Below are positions 45,966-57,315 of a DNA stretch of 64,000 nt, in pieces (the first letter of the stretch is position 1; every line of letters starts with the position of its first letter). Both the position numbers and the translations under genes were made by a program. The stretch lies in the NCBI GenBank assembly GCA_951848785.1, contig CATOUR010000007.1, positions 23,038,001-23,102,000 on the forward strand. Reading direction: 5' to 3'. Below the pieces are notes generated by a model that was not told the DNA's origin, did no database searches, and saw only the letters and a list, made by a program, of their open reading frames with translations. The stretch is from Callosobruchus maculatus (taxonomy: Eukaryota > Arthropoda > Insecta > Coleoptera > Chrysomelidae).

Positions 45966-46365
45966 TCTGGTCCCACGAGTAAGCTCTGAAATAATCTCAA
46001 CCGTGGCAGAGCAGGCTTACCACGGAGGGGCTATAATTACAACCGGAGGGCGCCAGGTATCCGGAGGTAGCCGTTAATGACTCACTTACGCAGAGCCATG
46101 CACCTCTCGGCACGGCAAACACTTTAGGTTGCGGATTTTCGACGCAGGTTTACTCCTGGGGGTTGAAAAGGGAGGGGTTAAAGTGGGAAAATAGGATAGG
46201 TCGTGGAAGGGTTATAGGAAAGTTTAAGCTCGGTGTTTGGAAGAAAGTTAAATCTGCCAAACCCCGAACTCCCTGCCTAGGGCCGTGGGGGCGACGCTCC
46301 CCAAATATCTTCCCTTGAAACCAGAAATAAACTTCTGGTAACAGAAGAAAATACCCCCTGCGGGG
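45966..46365 (-). promoter_or_regulatory. I-like element 5' leader, probable internal promoter
   Basis: About 400 bp between the target-site duplication and the ORF1 ATG, much richer in G+C than the element's neighbours. I-group elements carry an RNA polymerase II promoter inside the transcribed leader, so this is where it should be (family knowledge). At the very 5' end, two hairpins can form: CCCC-gca-GGGG (46354-46365) and CCAGAA-N6-TTCTGG (46321-46338). The leader has no upstream long open frame on the minus strand. Confidence 0.55.
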
Positions 46366-47024
46366 AATTTAGAATTGTTATCTATAAAAATAGAAATGTA
46401 CTATATTTCCAATGTGCATATGTGTTATACAGGGTGGCCCAATAAGCGCGCGGTACTCTCTAGCGGCCTTATCGTTTAAATTAGAAGAAAATGACTTCAA
46501 TATAAGATATTTCTTTTCAAATGGTCTACTTGTAGAAAATTATTTCAAAGATGGCGGACATCCGGTTATACCGGAAGTAGGTATCAACTTCCTTATTTTA
46601 AATGGAACACTCTGTATATTATTACATTTTTGAATTTAGCATCAGTTTTTAGGTCCAGTTTGTTAACCACAGTTTATGTTTACGAAGCCTATTTTCGAAG
46701 TTATTCAGCAATCTTTATAAAATTTGACTTACAAAAAATGTTAGTATCTCGGAAACTAGGTACGACAGCAAGATGCGGTTTTCACCGTTTAAACACGAGC
46801 ACGAAACGTACTTGTGTTTCAGTAAGATCATTGTTTGAAAGCACATTAAACAAATAAACTAGCAATTTTCAAATTTGAAAAGTTTGAAACGTTAAAAACT
46901 TTGTTTTCAAATGGGATGGTATGATAAGTTTCACAACAGTAGATGCGAAATTAAATTCTCTTTCACTTTTATCATATATGTGGTTCTATCTTTGACAGTC
47001 TTCAAGATATTTACGATTTTGTAA

Positions 47025-47766
47025 TTATTCCGTAATATCGCCTAGGAATTGGAAAAATCGTAGGTGGCGTGACTCGCAGATGAAACAATTGGCAGGAAAC
47101 CTTTCATCCAAAGTGTTTCGGCCTCTAATACTGAAATTTGCATTCGCTGCATCTAACTGTAACCGCATTGTTCTTAAAAACTCCAGTGGTAAATTTTCCA
47201 GCAGGTTTTCCAAATTTTCATTTAGAAAATTTTGGAAAGCATTAGTTTGTTATGCGGTTTCCAATAATACCACCCCAACTGTGTAGACTCCATGCTAGTT
47301 GTCAACAAACATCTCAAAATTTGAATTTACGTCGATGTAAAAATGTAAATTATGCCAGTTTATATAGCCATTAGTAATAACGGTGAAGTTACATTTCATA
47401 AGAAATAAATGTAGCCTCATTCGTGAACAACACACTGTTGAAAAGGAATGTATCTTCTTGGACTCGAGCACGACCCCAATTACAAAAATTAGTTCTGTTT
47501 TCAAAATCTTGTCTTTCAAGTGCTTGATTTAGCTGCACGTGATAAGGATGCTGTATGTTCTTCGCTAAGATCATGTTCACAGATGTTTGACCAACGCCCA
47601 AATAGCGACTAATTTCTGCCGTATTACTGCTATGCGGATCTCCAGCTTCAATTGCTAGAACGTCAAACCCACTATCTTCATTAACTACATGTTTCCTCCT
47701 CTCATATTTTACGCCGACGTAATTCCAAATTTTGAGAGGTTTTTTGACAACCAGCTCGGAGTCCAA
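47025..47766 (-). pseudogene. IS630/mariner-type transposase remnant
   Basis: Minus strand. 47766-47389 reads a helix-turn-helix-like block (TAEISRYLGVGQTSVNMILA), then HPYHVQLNQALERQDFENRT and FLFNSVLFTNEATFISYE; the VLFTxEATF block holds the first catalytic acid, but here it reads TNEATF rather than TDEATF. Another frame (about 47400-47290) gives YINWHNLHFYIDVNSNFEMF, the next conserved block. A third (47213-47025) gives LENLPLEFLRTMRLQLDAAN and FSIRGRNTLDERFPA; in the family this is LQQDGAPAHFS, so the second Asp survives (QLD) in a damaged context. The C-terminal SPDLTPLD block is lost. At least three frame changes; inactive. Confidence 0.65.
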
Positions 47767-47809
47767 AGATTTGGGGTGGTATTACTGGAAACCGCGCCGC
47801 TTTGCCCCA

Positions 47810-48430
47810 GTGCTCGCCCACTTAGGCGAAGCGTCGCGAACGGAAGCGGCGCGAGGCGAAGCGTCATTTAACCGATGTCCGCACACTGGGGCGAAGCGTC
47901 GCGTCGCGTCATTCACGGCGCGACGCGAATTTTATTTGTTTTTGAACGGGGTACGTTGTCTAGTGAGGTACGATGAGCAGTTCATCAGAAGAGGAACTCT
48001 TTGTATTGAGTTTAATTGCCACTATGGAAGGAGAAGAGAAGATAAAAAACAAAAGAAAATGCTGGGTAATTAAATTACCTTTGTAATTGATGTCTTTGTA
48101 TCACGACCAGAGATTGCAATTTAGCACCACTTCCTACAAAATACTGCTAAACAATGGAAATATGCGAGAGGCATCAAGAAATATTTGGATCTTCTCGCCG
48201 CGGAGCGCCGCCTGATACCGCCCATTCAGGCGAAGCGAAGCGAAGCGTCAAGAGAAACGACGCCTAGTTGGTTCGAGGAGAAGCCGCGCGTCAAATGACG
48301 CGCCTCTTTGCTTCGCGCCGCCTGAGTGGGCGGGCTGCCATATAAACTAATGTAAGCTTCTCTGGCGTCAAATCCACAATTTTCTTCGCGCCGCTTCCGT
48401 TCGCGACGCTTCGCCTAAGTGGACGAGCAC
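47810..48430. mobile_element. Nested Harbinger-like MITE with GC-rich ends
   Basis: The left end gtgctcgcccacttaggcga (47810) through gaagcggcgcga matches the right end inverted (48386-48430) over 45 bases with one mismatch. The repeated word GCGAAGCGTCGCG is typical of some insect Harbinger-type MITEs. An ATG at 47973 opens about 35 codons (SSSSEEELFVLSLIATMEGE, then KNKRKCWV), which resembles the acidic/basic leader in front of the WVHP block of Harbinger nucleases. Further facing copies of the same GC-rich word lie just outside at 47785-47808 and inside at 47884-47930 and 48195-48330, so several MITE ends are stacked here. Confidence 0.6.
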
Positions 48431-49054
48431 GTTAGGTTTCAAACTTGAAAATTTCTAGTTTATTTGTTTAATGTGCTTTCAAACAATGACCTTACTAAAA
48501 CACAAGGATGTTTCGTGCTCGTTTAAAAACCGAAAATTGCATCTTTCTGTCGTACCTAGTTTCCGAGGTATTAACATTTTTTGTAAGCACCTACTACAAA
48601 CGTCAAATTTCATAAAGATTGCTATATAACTTCGAAAGTGGGCTTCATAGACATAAACTATGGTTAACAAACTGGACCTGAAAATTGATGCTGAATTCAA
48701 AAATGTAACAATATACAGGATGTTCCATTTAAAATAAGGAAGTGGATACCTACTTCCGGTACAACCGGATGTCCGCCATCTTTGAAATTATTTTCTGCAA
48801 GTAGACCATTTGAAGAGAAACATTTTTTATTCAAGTCATTTTCTTCTAATTTAAATATTAAGGCCGCTAGAGAGCACCGCGCGCTTATTGGACCACCCTG
48901 AATATAGTTATTTGCGTTAATATTAGTACATTGTTATTTTATATTTAGGTAAGGATTATAATACGCCAATATTATAACGTATGAAATAAACTTTAATTTT
49001 TCCGATGCCCCCCCCCCCCCGAAATCGATTTTTATATACGCCACTGATGCACAG

Positions 49055-50645
49055 GGTTGGTCATAAAGTTGTGGAATATCAAAGTTGAACTTTTTTTAAC
49101 GCATCACCTTGCATATTTTAAGATATTTCAAATCTTCCACGAACTAAAAACTGTAAGATATTTGATGACTTAAGTGCTGCATTTCTGGAAAGTCAAGGCT
49201 TATATCTATAACATTTTGAATAACATTATGAGCATGTTGAGTGATTCTCCATCTGCTTATACAGAAATGTTTAAATAACACAGAATGCACATTTAAAACT
49301 TGATAGTCTATTTTTTTTACATATCGTAAACTAAGATTGGAAGAAATAAATTGAATTATTTCTCATCACTTCGATTATTTCCGAGATTATATAACTAGTA
49401 GTATAACAAAAATAGATGGTTTCGTTCCGTCTTTTCGATATGAGACGTAATGGTCTCAAGAGGGGGTAGAACAAAGAGGCATAAAAGGGGTGTAAAACGG
49501 GGGTTATCGATTTCTTACGAAAGTTGTCTTTTTATGGGAACGTATATCTATAAGAGAACTGAGAGAACTGATGTAGATCATGAAAAACGCAAAACTACTT
49601 ACATTATTATTATTTGCGAAAAAAGGCGTGAAAAGAATTTTTTCCAAGGTTTCTCGTTATTCATTTTTAAACTAAACAAAAATTGATTAATTGTCACTAA
49701 ACAAAAACGAAGATTTTGCGGTTACGAATATTACTTTATGAAAAAAATATATTCGGACGTTTCGCAAATATTAACGTTTTTCGAAAAAATTAAACCATTA
49801 TGCTCTGCCAAATTATCTTATAATGTAGCAAGTGACAGAAGGTTCTGCCGGTGCGCCATCTGGTACCCAAATATATCTTATAACGGTATATAAGGTATTT
49901 ATCTGTAATTTTTCATTAAAAAGGATTCCCTTAGGCTTGGAAACAGAAGGCCACAGAAAAACTAAAAGGTAACTTACGTGAGGCGTAGAGCAAGATGCAT
50001 TTTGTCCAAATTTTTTCATAGTTGAAATAGAGGTGGCGGTTTATTGCTATGACCAAATAGTAAACATTTATGGACCAGAAATTAAACAAAATCTATTTAG
50101 TCTCCGTGCTATTAAGTAGGAAATCATACCTAGACAAACAGACTGATTTAGGTCCAGTGAGATAGTACTTTCAAAGTGCATTTTATCCCATACAATATGC
50201 TTTTTGATTTTTTATTTTCGAATGTTGTACGACACAGATCGGGTGCTGAAATATATAGCTTGAATACGTGAAAAAACCGTGGCAAGTTAGAGATGGAACT
50301 CTCGAGCACAAAAACGGCGTAGACGTTTTTGAATGCGCTGAGAATGATGAGAACGATATCAGATTTTTGTTTTTGCTACTTGACAATGAAACTCAAATTA
50401 CATTTTGCCCAGAAGTGACAAACTAACTGCATCATGTCCATGTTTCTGAGCTGTCCTGTATCACACTTGCGATTGAGTACCATACACCCCATATCATTAT
50501 ATTATTCCAAACCATTTTTTTCGCTATGATTTGGTTTCCCTGTGCTAGTTTTTGCCTCTCCTGAAAATTCACAATAATGAACAAAATGCAATTGGAAAGT
50601 CTCCTCCTCACGTATTCTTGAATAGTACAAAAAAAACGTTATTCT
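49055..50645. other. Unassigned sequence
   Basis: About 1.6 kb; no gene, TIR pair or tandem array recognised. The words cacagggttggtcataaagt at 49050 could be another transposon end, but no partner was found. Confidence 0.4.
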
Positions 50646-50649
50646 TAAT

Positions 50650-51570
50650 TTTTAGCTTCCCCGACAAAGAAGGAGTAAGTTGTTAGAATCGGCCCGTTTT
50701 CGCAAGTTTTACCGAAATCAACGTGCCAGGTGTCATTTCCACGATGAAAAAAATGCTGTTAGTTTTCCGAGTAAACTTCACCACCCCCCCCCACCCAATT
50801 TGCAGATTTGCACCAAAAGTGGAACAAAGGATAAAAAGCAAAAACCTCTTTATCACAGTTAAGTTTGAAATTATTTGGATCATTTTTGTGATAGTTCATG
50901 TCATTTTAAAGTTCGAAAATTTGCAACACTATGAATTTTTATTCCGCCATTTTGAAACTTTTGCGGCATGCGCGGTAGCGTTTTCGGCATAAGAAAACAT
51001 GCTCTTTATTGGACCTTTTTTGAGTTACCCCCACCCCTACCCCTTTTTCATCACAGTATCGTAACCTTATTTTTGTTTATAATGATAAACTTTTTATATT
51101 GACCAAATTTGAAGAAAATCGAAAAGCTTTGGCTTCTTGATGTCCGCCTCTGTATGTGTCTGTCTATACATCCGCGATTTCGTTCTACAACGATTGCTCC
51201 CAAATTTGACCAACTTGAACTAATAAAGGTCCTTTCGAGTTGAAAAGGTTTTGGTGCCGATCGGACAGTGGGAGTGGAAAAGTATGGTGGGTGTTACTTT
51301 TTCTAAAATAGCGCCTAAAAAAATTAAATAAATTGAAATACTCAAATTTCATTAACTGCTGCATTTATGCCCTAAATTATTTAATATTAGGTAGGCAATA
51401 TTACTATTCGATCGGACTGTCTACAGTTAAAGGGAGAGGGGGTCGCACAAAAAAAACTGCACTGAATTCTACTAGCTAATATTATCAAAAAGTTATGGCA
51501 AAACAAGGACAGGGGATGAACAACATCCGCGTGAATGGGGGAAGGTCCTAGTTTCTCGATCAACATCCAC
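50650..51570. repeat. Repeat family C, copy C1
   Basis: Shares with 53470-54902 the ordered phrases caacgtgccaggtgtcattt, ttttccgagtaa, a C-rich tract, agatttgcaccaaaa, gaaattatttggatcatttt, tttattccgccattttgaaa, gcggtagcgttttcg, cccaaatttgaccaacttga and gggggtcgcac. No coding capacity and no terminal inverted repeat seen. Some phrases (C-rich tract, tattccgccattttg) recall family A but the order differs. Confidence 0.6.
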
Positions 51571-51693
51571 ATTCTTTTCCAGATTCTTTTATCTGGCTAT
51601 GAATAGAGAAATTAAATTTAAGCCCATCAGAACATTATCTTGTCTATTCAGAAACCAAGAATTTTCTTAAATATACATGAACTTTTCACACCG

Positions 51694-52446
51694 TAGGCTA
51701 GGATGGAAAACACTTAAGTTTTTTTAGAAATCGTGCCAGTGGCGGCGCGGCAATAATAAAAAAGCTAAAAATATGAAAACAGCTCAAACTTCCTTTTAAG
51801 CGATTTGAGGGTTCAAGATCATTTTCTAATTTTTTTTACAGAGGGCGAAATTGGGAAACTTGAGAGTGGGGGGCTATGAAAGTGAAAAGCTTGTATTCGT
51901 ATACTTTTCACTTTTTCCGAATGCTGTCCTACTTACAATGATAATAATTTTTAAATGATATTGTTGCAAACAATTTTGTAATGGGTGTAGCTCGTCGCTA
52001 AACTCATGGCAATGCCATTTATAAACCGTACCGAGGACCGTGGTAGAGATGGATAAAGTCAACGATTTTTGAAAATCGTGTCAGTGGCGGTGAAACTCAA
52101 TTAAAGAAGAAATGGTACAATATAAAAGCCGTTAAAACTCTGTTTCTGGGTAATGTATGGATCTCTGACTATCTTCTAATTTTTTAAGTGGTAGGATGAG
52201 TTCTCAGCTAAGGGTGGTTAGGAAACCACGGAAAATTTCATTAGTCTTTATACATTGATAGTAGTAATACAATCCGTCTTTAAATATCAGAAAATTGGCA
52301 TGCCATGTGATTACGATATCAGTTGAAGATCAGGTAGGTGATGATATGATTGCAAGGAAATCTCAGGCTATAGATTCATGCTGTGAGAAAATAATAAAAT
52401 GGTATCACTGTTTTGTGTGGGAACTACTGAGTCAATCAGCTTGACT
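51694..52446. repeat. Family A repeat, copy A7 (truncated)
   Basis: In the reverse orientation to A3: gtgccagtggcggcgcggca (51734), aaacagctcaaacttcc (51776), a G-rich tract (about 51865), gtgtgggaacta (52415-52426) and the palindrome GAGTCAA-tcagc-TTGACT (52429-52446). The microsatellite end is missing. Confidence 0.65.
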
Positions 52447-53469
52447 GCATTATTTTATTCTATGGCACACCTCTGGACCGCATACTTGCTGACGCAGTTG
52501 ACAATTCGGAATCCGCGATCTGTTTAAACGAGATTTGTATAAACGAGTCTACACTGTAGTACGATTTGAAATTACGATAACTGTTCACATTCCATTTCAA
52601 TTTCCACACACATTTTGCTCTTTTATAGCCGTTATACAATTTGCGAAGTTCTTCCAGATTTGAACTGTCTAGTGTGGAGAATCTTCCAAGTATTAAATAA
52701 CAAAAACCAAGAATCTGAAACAAATTCCGAGTGGAACGTTCGAGGGAAAATTTTATTTTCTAACTCGACGGCTGGAAGTTTTAAGAGTATTTTGCTACCA
52801 GTTCTAATACATTTTGTCAAGTCGTGACTCGCGACATCTTAACAGCGTCGTTCGCAAGGTGTCCTTCTGGGGATTTTTCACACGTGACTGATTTTGTAAC
52901 GACAGTGCTAGGTAAATGTTGACTGATTGAACACCAATCTTTGCCTCCGTTGCAACGATGACGATATACTCTCACCTTCAGAAAATGATGATTCAGCATC
53001 GCGTATCGAGATTACTTTGACACTATGGTTAATGGTTTTTTTTATTTCTACACATAACTGGGAAGTGTATGAAGTGTATGATCGCAAATAGTAAATATAA
53101 GAGGGAAGGTTATGAAAAGAGTTACTATGTGCACTTGTGTCTTATGGAACAAATGTTGTAAATTTTTTATTATGTTGTTATTTGGCCATTTTGAAAGTTT
53201 TCAGTATTTCCCAACTCTTTTTAGGCCTCCCCATAGAGATAGAATACTGATACTAAGGAGGTGGCATTATGCGACCAAAAATGCACACATAAAAATAATT
53301 TCTTAGATGGAACACGGATGCTTTAATTCAAGTATACCATAACTTCCTATACGCGCAAAGTTATGCTAATCTTGAAGTGAGAATACGATATCTTTGACCA
53401 TATAAGGGCTACATTGAGAAAATATCTTCAATGCAAAACTGGGTACAGGTCCACCATACTAGTGTGTTT
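52447..53469. other. Unassigned sequence
   Basis: About 1 kb with no gene or repeat recognised. Overlapping short frames on both strands near 52600-52830 are not supported by any motif. Confidence 0.4.
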
Positions 53470-54902
53470 GTCACATTTTGACAGCCTTACAATTGAGTTA
53501 GTTTTTGAACCAACGTGCGAGATGTCATTTCCAAGGTAAAATCACCTCCTTCATCATTTTTTGAAAACAACAAGTTGTTTGAATTATCACCAAATGTGAG
53601 AACCAATCTGCAACTTCCCGGTACAAGAAGAGACCAGGTGGTGCTTTCCTGGATTCGAACAGGCCACACCCTTGCAACGCATGGATATATCCTGAACAGA
53701 AGCGAAGAAACGCAGTGCGCTGTGTGCGACATCAGACTAACCATCAGACATATACTAATGGACTGTCCTAAGTTTACTAGTGAAAGAGTGACTTGTGAGG
53801 TGCCAACAAACATTAGAAGTACCCTTACAGAACAATATAAGACCACTTTAAAATTCCTAAAAGCTAACGGATATTACAAATTAATCTAATTACTCTGTTA
53901 TAGCCGCTAATAACCCCGCGCGGTTGATGCGGCTTTGTTTTCGTTAATTTAAAAAATAATGCCATGTTATTATTTTTCCGAGTAACTCCCACCACCCCTC
54001 ACCATTAAATCATAGATTTGCACCAAAAATAACTCAAAAGATAGAGAACAATAACATTTTTATGACAGTAAAGCTCGAAATCATTTGGATCATTTTTGTG
54101 ACAGTTACTGCTATTTTAGTTATATTAAGTCCGAAAATTTGCTACATCTTATGAATTTTTATTCCGCCATTTTGAAAATTTTGCGGCACGCGGTAGCGTT
54201 TTCGACATAAGAAGATACGCTCTTTGTTGCGGTAGAATTAGAATTTCACGTTATTACATTATTTTTTGAGTTACCTCCACCCCTTTATCTCGCAGCGTAA
54301 CCAAAAACTAGATTTTTGTTTCTAATGACAATCTGTTTATAGCAACCACGTTTAAAAAAAAATCAGAAAACTGTACGGCCGCGATTTCAATCTCCAACGG
54401 ATACTCAAAAACGCCCCAAGTGATTGCTCCCAAATTTGGCCAACTTGAATTGATAGCACCAGTTGAAATAGAATGTGTCTTTATGTCTAAAACGATATAT
54501 CACATGTTATTTTTCCTGAAATGGAGGCAAAAAGAATTAAATAAGTTGAAATACTGAAATGTCATAACTTCTGTATTTCTGCATTGAATTCTCTGCTATT
54601 AGGCAGTCGTAAATAACTTAAAGATTTCAACTCAAAATAATAGTAATATTGGGTTCGATTCGATTGGACACTTGGGTTAAACGGAGTGGGGGTTGCAATT
54701 GTCATATAACATATTGGTATGTATCTGATTCTTCCAGTCAAAAGACGACGTGTTTTTATGCTGGAAATGATAATCACATGTCGTATTATTTTCAGAATAG
54801 CGGCTAAAAAATTAAAGAGGGTGAAATGTACAAATATCGAACAGCAACCACTTGAGTCAAGGTAGTGCCTAGAACGAGGTTTCCTCGTCCAACGTCCACA
54901 AC
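53470..54902. repeat. Repeat family C, copy C2, interrupted
   Basis: Second copy of the repeat at 50650-51570, in the same orientation. Matching runs: gtcatttccaaggtaaaa then (after the insertion) tatttttccgagtaactcc, agatttgcaccaaaaataac, tttattccgccattttgaaa and gattgctcccaaatttggcc. The family C sequence is continuous when 53542-53950 is removed. Confidence 0.6.
53542..53950 (+). pseudogene. I-like retrotransposon 3' end inserted in repeat C2
   Basis: The plus-strand open frame (about 53542-53889) encodes a tail after RNase H: RRDQVVLSWIRTGHTLATHG, then CAVCDIRLTIRHILMDCPKF (C-x2-C-x7-H-x4-C). It ends YYKLI and stop. The layout matches the end of the I-like ORF2 at 40789 (MGHTILTHSH, CPSC...HHIISEC). 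The 3' UTR has gccgctaataaccccgcg then cggttgatgcggc, a small hairpin, as found at I-element 3' ends. Only about 115 codons remain, so it is a strongly 5'-truncated insertion. The frame is still open, suggesting it is not very old. Confidence 0.75.
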
Positions 54903-56955
54903 AGGCAGGCCCATACTTTCAAACTTTTTTGTGGTACTTGTGTTTTAGTTATTATGACTAGTAGTGTGCAGGCTGACAAGAGTTGTATGGATTTGTCTCC
55001 TTAATCCAGTATATTTATTATACCTCAGTAGTTCACTCTGCCTCGACATTCTACTCGTCTTACTAATGTTAGCTTTATTACCGTTTATCCAGATGTTCCC
55101 TCATTTAGTCGTCTATTCTAACGTCTAACGCCTTTGGGCGAGCTATTCTTTTGTGTACTGCCTGTCGCGTCATATAGGACGTACCGTTTGAAGAGTAATT
55201 GGATGCTTATGTTTACGCGTGGAAGGTGAAGGTATTTTTGGGTGTGCAATTATTGTATATTGTTGGCTGTAACCCAGAATAGCAGTAAGTACACACTGAT
55301 TTATTGATTGAAACCGTATACTGTTAAAATATACACTGTAAAAGTAATGTTGAAGTAAAGGTGTGATCATTAATCAGCTTTCTATTATTTAAAACTCCCT
55401 TAACCTGAACTGGTGCTTACACTAATATGTCCCAAATCAGATGAAATCCTGACAAGTGATATTGCTGTGCTTTCTGAATTAATTTATTATTAATTCTTTC
55501 GACCAGTCATCTATATTGGATGGTCATAGATTTTTGTTGATAAAACCTATTATTAGCAAATATTTAAATTTAAGGGTGACTTATATACTATGAAAAAGAT
55601 GCTAGCATAATAAATCAGACCAATAACCTAGTTTTGATTGAAGGATAGTACATACAATAACATCAAATTGATTACCTTTTAGTTGGGGAAAATCAGTCTC
55701 GCAGTGATTTTTTCTAAGTTTTGTGTGTTTAACGTAGCCTGTTGTATCATCAACATGATTACAGGCAAACTGAGTCACAAAATAGTAATATGAACTTTAG
55801 CATACCAGCCTTGGAACATCAGATCTATACTGGATGTACTGTAGTAATAGTTACTTAATCCTGCTCTTTTACTATCCTTTATATGTACGCTAGCTAGATA
55901 GTTTGTTCATATATCTTTTATGACTATGGAAGTAAAAGCTATAGTAGTTAGGTAAAGATGTTAGTGGATGAAATGCCACAGTAATGTGACTATCATGTCG
56001 TTAACTCTTGTATATCTAGAACATTGTCATTCCTCTGTTTTGCAATTTTTGTAAACTATTTTTATTCAAAGGAACGATAAAGATGATCCTTCCTCAAGAT
56101 GATGTTGCAAATGATGATGCAAACATTTAAAGGTGTTTTGAACTTCTTGAGATGAAGTATACATTTTTTGGAATTTTCTTGATAATATAGTCACAGTGAC
56201 TGAGAGAATTAATATTCTTATCTAACATAAATCAATTTCTAGTATTACATTCTCGATTTTAATTTTGATACTGGTTTTTATTACTCTGCTCTCTAGATAT
56301 TATCATGGCCTTGGTTTTTTGAGTATTTAGTTTCAGTCTGTTAGATTTCAGATACCTTTCAATCATCATACTCGTTCCCTCATCTAAGCTTTTGCAAGGT
56401 AAATGGATCAAATGTCTCTAGATACAATGATCGCATTTACCATTTACTTCCAATACCAATAATGTAATGATTGCACACGTGTCATGAAATAACTACAAAA
56501 TGATGTGTACTACAGTTTTATAAAAACGTATGCTACTTAAGGCAACTCTATCCAGTCGGAAATTTAAGTGTGTTGTTATACCCCTCAGACCCACGGGTCT
56601 CACTTTCTGAAAAATGTCTGTTAACTCATGAATGCCATTATAACCCGTCAAAGCAAAACCATCGAAAGCTCGAAATTAGAAAGGCACCTTAATCCCTACG
56701 AACCAGACTATAGTTGAATTTGTTGTCTCATTCTAGTATTCTAAAATCATCGTACTATAAGAATATTTTGGCTTGCAAATGTCCATGTCACCAACAGCGC
56801 CGGTTGTTTGTAATGTCTTTCCGGTCGGGAGAAAAATGAATAAAAGCTGCTATATGCGTTTTCTGGTGCTGTAACGTGGCCTGTGCCCGCGCTATATGTT
56901 ATGTATGCCAACGACAAGTCTTAATGTACAGGAAGATTTTATGGCTCAATTTTGG
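54903..56955. other. Unassigned AT-rich sequence
   Basis: About 2 kb without a supported gene, inverted pair or tandem repeat. Confidence 0.4.
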
Positions 56956-56959
56956 ATAT

Positions 56960-57315
56960 TTTCTCAGGCGATTTCCTTACTTACCTTTACTGAGGTCTCC
57001 GTGCCTAAGCTGTAGCCTTTTATGCCCAATCCCTTGTCGTGCTTCAATTCTTCCCTCAACGATCAGTTGTAAAAAATCGTACCCACTATTTCTAAAAATA
57101 TGGCCAAAATATGCTGATCTTCTTTGTTTTATTGTGGTTAAAAGTTCATGTTCTTTATTCATTATTTCTAGTACCCTACTGTTTATTACTCGCTCGGTCC
57201 ATGATACCTTTATTACGCATCTATATAGCTACATCTCAAGAGAAACTCAACGTGATATGGTCCGTGCTTTTTATGTCCATCCCTACTTCATACAGCTTTA
57301 AACTACGACACCGTG
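56960..57315 (-). pseudogene. RTE-like retrotransposon C-terminal fragment
   Basis: Minus strand. About 57300-57165 (broken) reads VSWTERVINSRVLEI. The open piece 57162-56977 reads MNKEHELLTTIKQRRSAYFG, then HIFRNSGYDFLQLIVEGRIE and ARQGIGHKRLQL. It is the same C-terminal region as in the relics at 12000-12985, 26110-26315 and 31440-33415. The palm and endonuclease are absent. Confidence 0.65.

Larger units (their letters stand above)
40713..46365 (-). mobile_element. Full-length I-like non-LTR retrotransposon
   Basis: The minus-strand element is bounded by an exact target-site duplication aatttagaattg (40701-40712 and 46366-46377). Its 3' end is a short A-tract on the minus strand (T-run at about 40713-40722). 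From 5' to 3' it has a GC-richer leader (46365-45966), ORF1, an AT-rich spacer, ORF2 and a 3' UTR of about 75 bases. Domain order (zinc-knuckle ORF1; endonuclease, RT, RNase H, Cys/His tail in ORF2) is that of the I group of the Jockey superfamily. Exact duplication and nearly open ORFs suggest a recent insertion. It sits inside the hAT-like element, so it is younger than that. Confidence 0.88.
46430..48900. mobile_element. Mariner-like element with TIRs of about 460 bp
   Basis: The ends CAGGGTGGCCCAATAAGCGC (46430) and its inverse, CAGGGTGGTCCAATAAGCGC, ending at 48900, begin arms that match to about 46885 and 48425. TA precedes the left end, and AA follows the right end, so the TA duplication is probably mutated on one side. 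Arm landmarks: tctagcggcctta, gatggcggacatccggtt, ggtccagtttgttaacca and ggaaactaggtacgac. The centre has a broken transposase (minus strand) and a nested Harbinger MITE. Long TIRs of this size are unusual for classical mariner but occur in related IS630-type families. Confidence 0.82.
40484..49046. mobile_element. hAT-like composite element enclosing other transposons
   Basis: The left end CACTGGCGTATATAA (40484) and right end TTATATACGCCACTG (ending 49046) are an inverted 15-bp pair with one mismatch. CAGTGGCG is a common hAT terminus. The flanking octamers ttgtacag (40476-40483) and atgcacag (49047-49054) agree at six of eight positions. A run of G then C follows the left end (G9 at 40499, C10 at 40509), and C13 precedes the right end (49008-49020). 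Nearly all the 8.56 kb is later insertions: the I-like retrotransposon (40713-46365) and a mariner-like element (46430-48900). No hAT transposase remains. Confidence 0.55.
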
